In this document: positions 56,337-64,000 of the stretch, one piece after another | Numbering within the stretch: the stretch's first letter is position 1 | How the letters are laid out: each line of letters begins with the position of its first letter | From: Chromatiaceae bacterium | GTDB taxonomy: Bacteria > Pseudomonadota > Gammaproteobacteria > Chromatiales > Chromatiaceae | DNA length: 64,000 nt | Assembly (NCBI GenBank): GCA_026984455.1 | Contig: JALSSC010000002.1 | Span: 1-64,000, forward strand | Direction of reading: 5' to 3' | Translations under genes and position numbers: made by a program | Notes under the pieces: generated by a model | What the model saw: only the letters and a program-made list of their open reading frames with translations | What the model was told of the DNA's origin: nothing | Database searches by the model: none

Positions 56337-57110
56337 TCAGTGCAGGCGGTGGGATTCGTGGGCACGCCGATAATACGCGAACATCAGCTCGCGCACCGCC
56401 GCCGGATAGTTCAGGGCCTCCATCTGCTCCATGCCCTCGGCGAAGAATTCGGGCGCGGCCTCGGGCAGCCATTCCAACAGATCGTCGAAGGCCAGGCGCA
56501 TCAGTTCCGGCCGGTGGGTGCGGGTGGCCACGATGGCGCGATTGGTGAGCAGGGTGCGCCAGGGCTGGCCGGGGAGCGCCTGGCGCGGGTCCTCGGGGAG
56601 CCGGGGGTTGGTGCCCTCCACCAGGTCGTTGGCGAATTCGAACAGGCGGGCCAGGTCCTGGGGGTCGTGCAGGCGGTTGGCGAAGGCCGCGAGGGCATCC
56701 ACCGCGGGCTCCAGATTCAGGATCTCGGCGCCGTTGTGCACCAGCCAGCAGCTGAAAGGGAGGATCAACTGGCTGAATTCGAGGGCCGCCCCGGTCAGGT
56801 CGATACGCCGGGCACAGCCCGCCATCTCGTTGAAGAAGCGCAGCCCGATCTCACCGGCGGTGGTGAGATCGGGCGTCTCCCCGGGCGTCGCGTCCCCGGC
56901 CTCGGGCAGCGCCTCCTGCAGGGTCGGATCGGCCAGGAAACGCAGCAAGCGCGACAACTCGGGCCAGGCGGCCAGGCGCGGGGCCGGATTCCAGGGGTCG
57001 CGCGCCACCTCTTCGGGGGTCATGCGTTCCTTGTAGGCCTCCAGGAGGGTTGCGCCGAGCTCGCCCACGCGCCGATCGATATATTCCAGGTCAGGGAGGG
57101 GCAGGTTCAT
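56337..57110 (-). CDS. conserved-looking hypothetical protein, all helical
   Basis: Unrecognised cytoplasmic protein of 257 residues, no signal peptide or membrane helix. It starts [19 protein letters not shown] and is predicted all-helical and acidic; motifs such as [21 protein letters not shown] and [18 protein letters not shown] are notable. It stands 8 bp before yciB, so it shares the operon, and it heads it. The region upstream is full of repeat elements, so its promoter must lie between 57111 and 57221 or in the repeats. No function is proposed. Confidence 0.7.
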   Translation of the reverse strand: MNLPLPDLEYIDRRVGELGATLLEAYKERMTPEEVARDPWNPAPRLAAWPELSRLLRFLADPTLQEALPEAGDATPGETPDLTTAGEIGLRFFNEMAGCARRIDLTGAALEFSQLILPFSCWLVHNGAEILNLEPAVDALAAFANRLHDPQDLARLFEFANDLVEGTNPRLPEDPRQALPGQPWRTLLTNRAIVATRTHRPELMRLAFDDLLEWLPEAAPEFFAEGMEQMEALNYPAAVRELMFAYYRRAHESHRLH

Positions 57111-57221
57111 GGGGCGGATTCTATACCAGTGCCCGAGCGAAAACCCCGTTTTCATTCAGGCACGGTCCGGGGTGGGAACGCCCCCGCGTTTTTTCACCGC
57201 AGAGAGTGTGTCTTAGCATTG

Positions 57222-57386
57222 TATACCCGTCGCACGTGAATATTTCGCTACTGCGGCCGCCCCCCGCACCCCTGGGCTGTGTTGCGAAAGCTCGCCATAG
57301 TCCCTGCGATGACTCGCTTCCGCGCCTTGCCCAGGAGCACGAGGAACACCCTCGCAACACGATATATTCACGTGCGACGGGTATAT
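57222..57386 (-). mobile_element. MITE-like element family 2, copy B
   Basis: A 165-bp element in inverse orientation to copy A (8495-8700). The ends are TATACCCGTCGCACGTGAAT and its complement, perfect for at least 22 bp. The centre (GGGTGTTCCTCGTGCTCCTG, GCGGAAGCGAGTCATCGCAG) matches copy A. An outer TA at both ends suggests a TA target. It has no coding capacity and lacks about 40 bp present in copy A. Confidence 0.85.
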
Positions 57387-57392
57387 TGTAGG

Positions 57393-57418
57393 TTGGGTTA
57401 GCGCAGCGTAACCCAACA
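57393..57418. repeat. short palindromic repeat of the GTTGGGTTA type
   Basis: GTTGGGTTA and TAACCCAAC form a 9-bp stem with an 8-base loop GCGCAGCG. This short palindrome is widespread in proteobacterial intergenic regions. It lies six bases after MITE copy B. Confidence 0.6.
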
Positions 57419-57506
57419 GATCGAACTCACCCGGCCGATGGCCGCGGCGGCAGCCTGGATGAAGTCCGCGCGCTGTGGCCACGCCGGATCACGGCCGGGG
57501 CCGCCC

Positions 57507-57669
57507 CAGGGCTCCGTCATCTAACCGCCCCTCTGCCAGTGGCCTTCCCTGAAAAACGCCGTGAATACCTCCCTGTAGGCTTGACTGCGGCATCCCTGCC
57601 GCAGACATTTTCAGGGAAGGCCACTGGCGCGGTTTTCAATGACTTGAGTGGTTGGATGACGTGGTCCTG
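57507..57669 (+). mobile_element. MITE-like element family 1, copy 3 (complete)
   Basis: Reference copy of 163 bp, flanked by the perfect 10-bp direct repeat GGGGCCGCCC (57497-57506 and 57670-57679). Outer inverted repeats agree in 17 of 21 bp (CAGGGCTCCGTCATCTAACC against the complement of the right end). A perfect 20-bp inner inverted repeat begins CCAGTGGCCTTCCC (57536-57555 and 57608-57627). The centre has an 8-bp hairpin. It ends 75 bp before the rnm-like start codon. Confidence 0.93.
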
Positions 57670-57744
57670 GGGGCCGCCCTTACGTCAATGCCTGTAATGA
57701 GTTTCTCGGATAGAATGACCGATTTCCCGCCTCGGTCCATGCCC

Positions 57745-58581
57745 ATGAATCACGACCTGCACAGCCACTCCACCGCATCCGACGGCACCCTGAGCCCGGC
57801 GGAGCTGGTGGCCCGTGCCGCCGCCGCGGGGGTCGGGGTCCTGGCCCTGACCGACCACGACACCACCGCCGGGCTCGCCGAGGCCGCGCGCGCCGCGGCC
57901 GCTCAGGGGATCGAACTGGTCCCCGGGGTGGAGATCTCGGTGACCTGGGGCGGGGGGACGGTCCACGTACTCGGCCTGGGGGTGGATGCGGACGATCCGA
58001 TCCTGGCCGCCGGGCTCGCGGGCCTGCGCGAGTTTCGCGGCTGGCGGGCGCGCGAGATCGGCGCGCGTCTGGCCCGGGCGGGGATCCCCGGCGCCTATGA
58101 AGGCGCCCTGGCCCTGTCCAACGGCCGCCTGGTGAGCCGCACCCATTTCGCCCGTTTCCTGGTCGCACAGGGCCATGCGCGTGACGAGCGCGCGGTGTTC
58201 CGCTCCTACCTGGTGTCGGGAAAGCCGGGGCATGTGCCGGGCCGCTGGGCGCCCCTCGAGGAGGCCCTGGCCTGGATCGCGGCGGCGGGCGGGATCGCCG
58301 TCATCGCCCATCCCGCCCGCTACCGCCTGACCCGCACCCGTCTGCGCCGCCTGCTGGGGGCCTTCAAGGAGGCCGGCGGTCAGGCCCTGGAGGTGGTCTC
58401 CGGCAGCCACAGCCGCGACGACTGCCTGGCCATGGCCCGGCATGCCCGTGACTTCGGTCTGCTGGCCTCGGCCGGCTCGGATTTCCATGGCCCCGAGCAC
58501 CCCTGGATCGCCCTGGGGCGGCTGCCGGAGCTGCCGGAGGGCTGCCGGCCGCTGTGGGAACACTGGCCCGAGGCCGCCTGA
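57745..58581 (+). CDS. rnm: PHP-domain nuclease (RNase AM/TrpH-like)
   Basis: Metal-dependent phosphoesterase of 278 residues with the PHP motifs HSHSTASDG, LTDHDTT, PGVEIS, AHPARY and SAGSDFHG, which supply the metal-binding His and Asp residues. It matches the E. coli YciV/RNase AM group, a 5'-to-3' exonuclease that matures rRNA 5' ends. The start is the ATG at 57745 (MNHDLHSHS) or two codons earlier; longer N-termini would run back into the repeat element. yciO follows after one base, as in E. coli. Confidence 0.92.
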   Translation: MNHDLHSHSTASDGTLSPAELVARAAAAGVGVLALTDHDTTAGLAEAARAAAAQGIELVPGVEISVTWGGGTVHVLGLGVDADDPILAAGLAGLREFRGWRAREIGARLARAGIPGAYEGALALSNGRLVSRTHFARFLVAQGHARDERAVFRSYLVSGKPGHVPGRWAPLEEALAWIAAAGGIAVIAHPARYRLTRTRLRRLLGAFKEAGGQALEVVSGSHSRDDCLAMARHARDFGLLASAGSDFHGPEHPWIALGRLPELPEGCRPLWEHWPEAA

Positions 58582-58582
58582 G

Positions 58583-59212
58583 ATGGCCCAGTTCTTCCAA
58601 ATCCATCCCGAGGATCCACAGGTGCGGCTGATCCGGCGCACCGCGGAGATCGTGCGTGCCGGTGGGGTCGTCGTCTATCCCACCGATTCCTCCTACGCCC
58701 TGGGCTGCGCCATCGGCGACAAGGGCGCCCTGGAACGCATTCGGCGCATCCGCCGCCTGGGCCCGGAACACGACTTCACCCTGGTGTGCCGGGACCTCTC
58801 CGAGATCACCCTCTACGCGCGCACGGACAACCGCGATTTCCGCCTGCTCAAGGCCCTGACCCCGGGGCCGTACACCTTCCTCTTCCGCGCCACCAAACAG
58901 GTGCCGCGGCGCCTGCAACACCCCAAGCGCAAGACCATCGGGGTGCGCGTGCCCGATCACCGCATCGCCCAGGCCCTGCTGGCGGAATTGGGCGCCCCCC
59001 TGATGAGCACCACCCTGATCCTGCCCGACGACGAGATGCCCCTGACCGATCCCTACGAGATGCGCGAGATCCTCGGCAACCAAGTGGATCTGGTCATCGA
59101 CGGCGGTTTCTGCGGCTTCGAGCCCACCACCGTGGTGGACATGATGGCCGATCCGCCCCAGGTGGTACGTCTGGGGAAGGGCGACGCGGGCCTGTTCGAG
59201 ATCGCCGACTGA
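58583..59212 (+). CDS. yciO: YciO, Sua5/YrdC family
   Basis: Protein of 209 residues in the YrdC fold. It has PTDSSYALGCAIGDK, FTLVCRDLSEI, GPYTFLFRATKQVPR and IGVRVPDH, the YciO subset rather than the TsaC/Sua5 subset. The family binds RNA and nucleotides; YciO itself does not replace TsaC in t6A synthesis. Its ATG lies one base after the rnm-like stop, so co-translated. Confidence 0.94.
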   Translation: MAQFFQIHPEDPQVRLIRRTAEIVRAGGVVVYPTDSSYALGCAIGDKGALERIRRIRRLGPEHDFTLVCRDLSEITLYARTDNRDFRLLKALTPGPYTFLFRATKQVPRRLQHPKRKTIGVRVPDHRIAQALLAELGAPLMSTTLILPDDEMPLTDPYEMREILGNQVDLVIDGGFCGFEPTTVVDMMADPPQVVRLGKGDAGLFEIAD

Positions 59213-59265
59213 CCGCGGCCCCCGGGTCCGGGCCCCGGCGGCGGTCCACCGGACGGCGCTCAGGC

Positions 59266-59955
59266 CTACCGCGTGGAGGTCCTGGCGGCGATGTGCATCC
59301 CCACCAGGGACGCCACCACCACGGCCATGTAGAACTGCCCCACGATGGCCTCGACGTAGGCGAGCGAACGGGCGAAGGGGGTCAGGGGCTGGATGTCGCC
59401 GTAACCCAGGGTGGTGAGGGTGATGAAGCTGAAATAGTTGAGGGTGGACAGATGGGCGGCGAGAGGGGCGCCCGCCGCCAGCCCGGAGAAAGACCCCGGA
59501 TCCATGAAATCGAGCCCGAGATACAGGATGCCCCAGAGATTGCCGAGGAGGAGATAGATACAGATGCTGCCGACGATCCGGTTGAGGTCCACGGGCCCGG
59601 TGGCGAACACGCTCCGGGCCAACAGGATCGCGGTCAGGAGGAAGAACAGGAACTCGTCGATCAGGATGGCGTAGGCCAGCGCGTAGCTGCCGAGCGCGAT
59701 GGCCATCAGGGTGGCGATGGCGTCGCCGACGGCCATGACCAGGCCCAGATAGAACCAGTGCCGGGTGGCGGCCAGGCTCCACACGCCGATGACGAGGGTG
59801 AAGGCGGTCGCCAGTTGCATCAGGACGAAGCCGCCCCGCGCCCCCAGGCCGGACACCATCGGAGAGGCCAGGGCGAGCACCAGCAGGCCAAGGAACAGAT
59901 AGAAGAAATTTCCACGCCGGGGCGGCCTGCGCCGCCCCTCGTGAGCGGGCGCCAT
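59266..59955 (-). CDS. ion channel with potassium selectivity filter
   Basis: Membrane protein of 229 residues with about seven hydrophobic segments. Near the C-terminus it carries the pore helix and filter TLTTLGYGDIQPLTP, which is the potassium channel signature, followed by a final helix. The first five segments replace the voltage sensor and have no regular arginine pattern, and there is no cytoplasmic RCK domain. It is separated by 5 bp from the RND gene upstream on the same strand, so it may be co-transcribed with it. Confidence 0.88.
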   Translation of the reverse strand: MAPAHEGRRRPPRRGNFFYLFLGLLVLALASPMVSGLGARGGFVLMQLATAFTLVIGVWSLAATRHWFYLGLVMAVGDAIATLMAIALGSYALAYAILIDEFLFFLLTAILLARSVFATGPVDLNRIVGSICIYLLLGNLWGILYLGLDFMDPGSFSGLAAGAPLAAHLSTLNYFSFITLTTLGYGDIQPLTPFARSLAYVEAIVGQFYMAVVVASLVGMHIAARTSTR

Positions 59956-59960
59956 GGCCT

Positions 59961-62900
59961 CTACGCCTCGGGGGTGTAGGGCACGCGGAAGAATATCGCG
60001 TAGAGCACCGGTACGATCAACAGCGTGAGGAGGGTCGCGAATCCCAATCCGGCCATGATGGTGATGGACATGTTGACGAAGAACACGTCTTGGAGGAGCG
60101 GGATCATGCCCAGGATGGTGGTGGCCGCGGCCATGGTGACGGGGCGCAGGCGGCTGGTGGCCGAATCCAGGATGGCGGTGAACCGCGCCTTGCCCTCGGT
60201 GATCTGTTGATCGATCTCCTCGATCAGGACGATGGCGTTCTTGATCAGCAGGCCGATCAGGCTCAGGGCCCCCAACAGGGACATGAAGTCGAAGGCGCCG
60301 TTGAAACCCAGCAGGCCTGCGGTGATGCCGATGACGGCCAGGGGCACGGTGAGCCAGATGATCAGGGGCTGGCGGACCTGGCCGAACAACAGGACGCTGA
60401 CGATGATCATCAACAGGAAGCCCACGGGGATGGCGCTGGACAGGGCGGCCTGGGCGTTGGCCGAGTCTTCATACTCGCCGCCCCACTCCAGGGCGTAGCC
60501 GGGGGGACGCTCGATGGCCTCGATCTTGGGCCGTAAGCGGTTGAACAGGGGCGTGGCCAGCTCGCCGGTGGGATTGCAGGAGGCGGTGATCGTCTGTATG
60601 CGGTTGCGGCCGCGGATCACGGCGTTCTCGAAGCGGGTCTCGAAGCGCGAGACCACCTGGGCCACGGGCACGGCCCGCTGGAGCACCGGGCTCCACACCT
60701 GGATGTCCTGGATGTGGGTGACGTCCTCGCGCTCGTTCGCGGGCGGGCGGAAACGGATCGGCAACATGCGGATGCTGTCCCGGTAGCGGCCGATCTCCTT
60801 GCCTTCGAAGGCCGCCTTGAGGGCCGCCGCCAGGTCGTCCCGACTGATGCCCAGTTGCCGTCCCACCTGCTCGTTGAAGACCGGTGCGATGTAGGCGACC
60901 GGATTGCGCCAGTTGTCCCGCACCTCCTTGGCCTCCGGGTCGGCGCGCATGATGGCCTTGGCCTGTTCCGAGAGTCGGCGCAGCACCGCCGGGTCGGGTC
61001 CGCTGAAACGGGCCTCGATCTTGCCGTCCCGACCCGGTCCGATGCGCAAGGGCTTGATGATGGGGTCGAGCTGGGGCATCCGTTCGTGCATGTAGTCCTC
61101 CACCGCCCACCATATGGAGGGGATCTGCTCCCGCCGTTCGGTCTGGACGATGACCTGGGCATAGGCGGGGCTGGCCTCCTTGGGCTCATAGACCAGGGAG
61201 AAACGGGCGTCGCCGCCGCCCACCAGAGACGTGGTCTTGACCACCCCTTCCTGGTGGCGCAGGAACTCGGCCACCTTCAGGGTATCGTCCCGGGTCTGGC
61301 GGATGTCCGTGCCTTCCGGCTCCCACAGGTCGACGAAGAACATGGGGGTGTTGGCGTTGGGGAAGAAGGCCTGCTTGACATACCCGAAGCCCACCACCGA
61401 GGCCGCGAACAGGCCCACCACCAGGGCCACAGCGAGCCAGCGCGCGCGGATGACGTTCTTGACAAAACCACGGTAGACCCGGAAGAGACCCTTCTTGTAC
61501 GGATCCTGGCCCGGCCCGGCCCCGGCCTTCTCCGGTTTGATCAGGAGGGCGCACAACAGGGGCGTGGTACTCACCGCGGTGATCCAGGAGAGCGACAGCG
61601 AGATCAGGATCACGTAGAACAGGGAACGGGCGAATTCGCCGGTATTGTCCTGGGACAGGCCGATGGCGGAGAAGGCGAGGATGCCGATCACCGTGCCCCC
61701 CAGCAGGGCCATGGCGTTCTTCCCCACCACCTCGCGCGCCGCGTCGGTCGCCTTCATCCCCCCCTGGAGACGGGTGAGCATACCCTCGGCCACCACGATG
61801 GCGTTGTCCACCAACATCCCCAGGGCGATGACCAGGGCCCCCAGCGACACCCTCTGCAGCTCGATGCCGTACAGGTTCATGACGAACAGGGTGCCGGCCA
61901 CCGTGATCAGGAGCACCGCGCCGATGATGAGGCCGGTGCGCAGACCCATGAAGACCAACAGCACCAGGATGACGATGAGGATCGCCTCGCCCACGTTGAG
62001 GACGAAGCCACTGACCGATTTGTCCACTTCCGCGGGCTGGTTGTATATGACCTGGAGGTTCATCCCCACCGGAATGGTCGGGGTCAACTCCTGGAAACGC
62101 CGGGCCAGGGCCTTGCCCACGGCCACCACATTCTGCCCCGCGCGCATGGAGATGCCCAGGGTCAGGGCCGGCTTGCCGTTGAAGTACAGGAGCTTGGTGG
62201 GGACCTCTTCATAGAGGCGGTGGATGGTGGCGATGTCTTTCAGGTAGACCAGTCTCTTGTCGTCGGAGGCGACCAGCACATCGCCGATGGCCTTGACCGA
62301 AGTGAACTCCCCGGTGGGCTGGATGCGGATGTAGTCCACACCGACCCGGACCTTGCCGGCGTCCGCCACCAGGTTCTGCGAACGCAGGATGCGCGCGATC
62401 CGCTCCAGGGGGATGCCCAGCTCCCCCAGGCGGCTGCGGGACATCTCCAGATAGATCACCTCCTTCTGCTCGCCACCGATCACGATCTTGCGCACCCCGG
62501 GCACCAGCACCAGTTGCTTCTTCAGGGCGTCGGCCACGTCCTTGAGATCGCGATAGGTGTAGCCCTGCCCGGTCAGGGCCAGGTACACGCCATAGACATC
62601 GGCGAAATCGTCCACGACGAGCGGATTCACCCCCGGGGGCAGTTTGTGCTTCATGTCCGCGATCTTGCGGCGCAGTTCGTCATAGATGTCGGGAAACTGC
62701 GCGGCCTTGTACTCGTCCTTGAACTCGATGCTGATGTCGGACAGGCCCGGGCGCGAGATGGACATGTTGATACGCTTGACCTGGCCCATGAGCTGGATGG
62801 CGTCCTCCAGGTGGTAGGTGACCTCGTCCTGGACCTGCCGCGCCGTGGCCCCGGGGTAGGCGGTGAGGATCTTGGCCTGCTTGATGGTGAAGTTCGGATC

Positions 62901-63008
62901 CTCGAGCTTGCCCATGTGCTCGAAACCGTAGAAACCGCCACCCACCAGGATGATGATCAGGAGCCAGGAGACGACCGGACTCCTGACGGAATATTCGCCG
63001 ATATTCAT
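59961..63008 (-). CDS. RND efflux pump inner membrane permease
   Basis: AcrB/HAE1-type proton antiporter of 1015 residues, twelve membrane helices and two large periplasmic loops. It starts MNIGEYSVRSPVVSWLLIII. The proton-relay helix reads ALGMLVDNAIVVAEG, with one Asp where AcrB has two. The lower identity motif set (PGATARQVQDEVT, RPVTMAAATTILGMIPLL) is of the multidrug/solvent kind, not the CusA metal kind. The start at 63008 is preferred to one 17 codons upstream. The adaptor gene precedes it. Confidence 0.92.
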   Translation of the reverse strand: MNIGEYSVRSPVVSWLLIIILVGGGFYGFEHMGKLEDPNFTIKQAKILTAYPGATARQVQDEVTYHLEDAIQLMGQVKRINMSISRPGLSDISIEFKDEYKAAQFPDIYDELRRKIADMKHKLPPGVNPLVVDDFADVYGVYLALTGQGYTYRDLKDVADALKKQLVLVPGVRKIVIGGEQKEVIYLEMSRSRLGELGIPLERIARILRSQNLVADAGKVRVGVDYIRIQPTGEFTSVKAIGDVLVASDDKRLVYLKDIATIHRLYEEVPTKLLYFNGKPALTLGISMRAGQNVVAVGKALARRFQELTPTIPVGMNLQVIYNQPAEVDKSVSGFVLNVGEAILIVILVLLVFMGLRTGLIIGAVLLITVAGTLFVMNLYGIELQRVSLGALVIALGMLVDNAIVVAEGMLTRLQGGMKATDAAREVVGKNAMALLGGTVIGILAFSAIGLSQDNTGEFARSLFYVILISLSLSWITAVSTTPLLCALLIKPEKAGAGPGQDPYKKGLFRVYRGFVKNVIRARWLAVALVVGLFAASVVGFGYVKQAFFPNANTPMFFVDLWEPEGTDIRQTRDDTLKVAEFLRHQEGVVKTTSLVGGGDARFSLVYEPKEASPAYAQVIVQTERREQIPSIWWAVEDYMHERMPQLDPIIKPLRIGPGRDGKIEARFSGPDPAVLRRLSEQAKAIMRADPEAKEVRDNWRNPVAYIAPVFNEQVGRQLGISRDDLAAALKAAFEGKEIGRYRDSIRMLPIRFRPPANEREDVTHIQDIQVWSPVLQRAVPVAQVVSRFETRFENAVIRGRNRIQTITASCNPTGELATPLFNRLRPKIEAIERPPGYALEWGGEYEDSANAQAALSSAIPVGFLLMIIVSVLLFGQVRQPLIIWLTVPLAVIGITAGLLGFNGAFDFMSLLGALSLIGLLIKNAIVLIEEIDQQITEGKARFTAILDSATSRLRPVTMAAATTILGMIPLLQDVFFVNMSITIMAGLGFATLLTLLIVPVLYAIFFRVPYTPEA

Positions 63009-63048
63009 CGCCTCTCTTCCCCAGCGTTTGCCCAGAGGACCACCGGAG

Positions 63049-64000
63049 TCACTGTCCACACATCAGTTTGAGGTCCTGGGGGCGCGGTTCGGCCTGCTCC
63101 ACCGAAGGCATCAGCCGCACCTTCATCCCCTCGGCCAGATAAGCGGCGCCGGCGGTCACCACCCGCTCACCCGCCTTGATCCCACCCCGCACCTCCACCC
63201 GTGTGCCCTTCATGGGCCCCAGGTCCACCCGGCGCGCATGCACGGTCAGGTCCTTCTCGTCCACCACCCAGACCCGCGGCGCCAGCTTGTCGTCCCCGGT
63301 GAGGGCGGTCAGCGGCAGATAATGGATCTCGGGCCCGGACAGGTGCCGGGTCAGGTCCAGGGTCACGGTGGCGGTCATGCCCGGCAACACCGTCAGCTCC
63401 TTGGGCCTGGGCATGGTGAAGGTCACCTCGAAGGTCTGGGTGGCGGGGTCGGCGCGGCTGGCCGCCTCCTTGAAGGTCAGGGGGAAGCGCTGGCCCGGCA
63501 CGGAATCGAAGGAGGCCCAGACGGGGACCGGTTTCCTTTCCCGCTGTTCCTGCTCCGGCTTGAGACCCAGGATGATGTTTTCCGGGACATCGAACTTGAC
63601 CTCCAGGGACGTGGTGTCGCTGAGCGCCAGTACCGGCTGCTTGGCCTGGACCTCTTCGAAGCGCTGCACGTAGCGTTGGGCGACGGTGCCGGCGAAAGGC
63701 GCCTTGAGGCGGGTGTAGGAAAGGTCCTGGCGGGCGCTCTTCAGGGCGGCCGCGGCGCTCTTGAACTGGGCCTCGAGGCGATCGTAGTCCATGCGCGCGA
63801 TATGGCCCTTCTTCACCAGCTGGCGGGCACGCTCGAAGTCCTTCTTGGCCCGGGTGTAGGTGGCCAGGCGGTCGTTCACCACGATCTGGAAATCAGTGGC
63901 GTCCAATTCGGCCAGCACCTGCCCCTTGCTGACGTCCTCACCCTCCGCCACCGGCAGTTTCACCACCTTGCCGGGGACCCGGAACGACAACTCCGCCTTG
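63049..64000 (-). CDS. RND efflux periplasmic adaptor (partial, 5' end outside window)
   Basis: Membrane fusion protein, 316 residues in the window; the N-terminus is missing. It shows the lipoyl half-motifs (VPGKVVKLPVAEGEDVSKGQ and TRLKAPFAGTVAQRYVQRFE), a coiled coil between them, and the beta-barrel part (VLPGMTATVTLDL). The C-terminal end GERVVTAGAAYLAEGMKVRL is typical. Forty bases separate it from the permease gene. The outer-membrane channel gene is not in the window. Confidence 0.93.
   Translation of the reverse strand, partial: KAELSFRVPGKVVKLPVAEGEDVSKGQVLAELDATDFQIVVNDRLATYTRAKKDFERARQLVKKGHIARMDYDRLEAQFKSAAAALKSARQDLSYTRLKAPFAGTVAQRYVQRFEEVQAKQPVLALSDTTSLEVKFDVPENIILGLKPEQEQRERKPVPVWASFDSVPGQRFPLTFKEAASRADPATQTFEVTFTMPRPKELTVLPGMTATVTLDLTRHLSGPEIHYLPLTALTGDDKLAPRVWVVDEKDLTVHARRVDLGPMKGTRVEVRGGIKAGERVVTAGAAYLAEGMKVRLMPSVEQAEPRPQDLKLMCGQ

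Noticed and set aside
60714-63071. 785-residue open frame opposite the RND permease
   Set aside because: It is the complement of the permease gene, with no domain or initiation signal; the minus strand encodes a complete RND protein.

Overview
The window is a GC-rich chromosomal segment of a gammaproteobacterium, most likely a respiring sulfur-type Chromatiales/Ectothiorhodospiraceae relative. This rests on gene order (infA-clpA-clpS-csp-icd as in Pseudomonas), a SAH riboswitch in front of ahcY, NnrS, a triheme cytochrome, a SqrR/BigR-like ArsR repressor and PEP-CTERM proteins. The genus is not identified. No rRNA, tRNA, CRISPR array or prophage was seen.

Layout. 0.1-6.0 kb: methyl-cycle block metK, SAH riboswitch, ahcY, metF, bioA and rsmE, which make, use or recycle S-adenosylmethionine. 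6.1-14.5 kb: accessory block with a hybrid histidine kinase, a convergent LuxR-type regulator with a repeat element 10 bp before its start codon, and a coupled pair of PEP-CTERM surface proteins, the second 1615 residues long. 15.0-19.9 kb: housekeeping block infA, clpA, clpS, csp, icd. 20.1-29.5 kb: IS481-type remnant, Ste24-like protease, FmdB-like protein, YccA-like protein, UspA, glycosyltransferase, topA, GGDEF-EAL protein. 29.5-31.4 kb: MotA/MotB-like pair. 31.6-39.6 kb: type IV pilus operon (pilE-like, pilX, pilY1 with DUF2341-like domains, fimT, pilV, pilW). 39.6-42.5 kb: nnrS-moeB-glycosyltransferase operon. 42.7-53.1 kb: two chemoreceptors, a group II intron remnant, triheme cytochrome, ArsR regulator, two-component genes, Bcp peroxiredoxin, OmpR-type regulator. 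53.1-57.1 kb: glycosyltransferase, parvulin lipoprotein, yciI, yciB and an unknown gene. 57.7-64 kb: rnm-like PHP gene, yciO, an ion channel and an RND efflux pair cut by the window edge.

Two families of short non-coding inverted-repeat elements are the clearest unexplained structure. Family 1 is 163 bp, present in three copies that look identical, the two complete ones each flanked by a perfect 10-bp direct repeat. Family 2 is 165-206 bp, in two copies with 20-22 bp perfect terminal inverted repeats ending in TA. Both look like MITEs mobilised by a transposase elsewhere in the genome. The most novel protein system is the PEP-CTERM pair. The ArsR/cytochrome/two-component cluster is a plausible sulfur- or redox-sensing unit.
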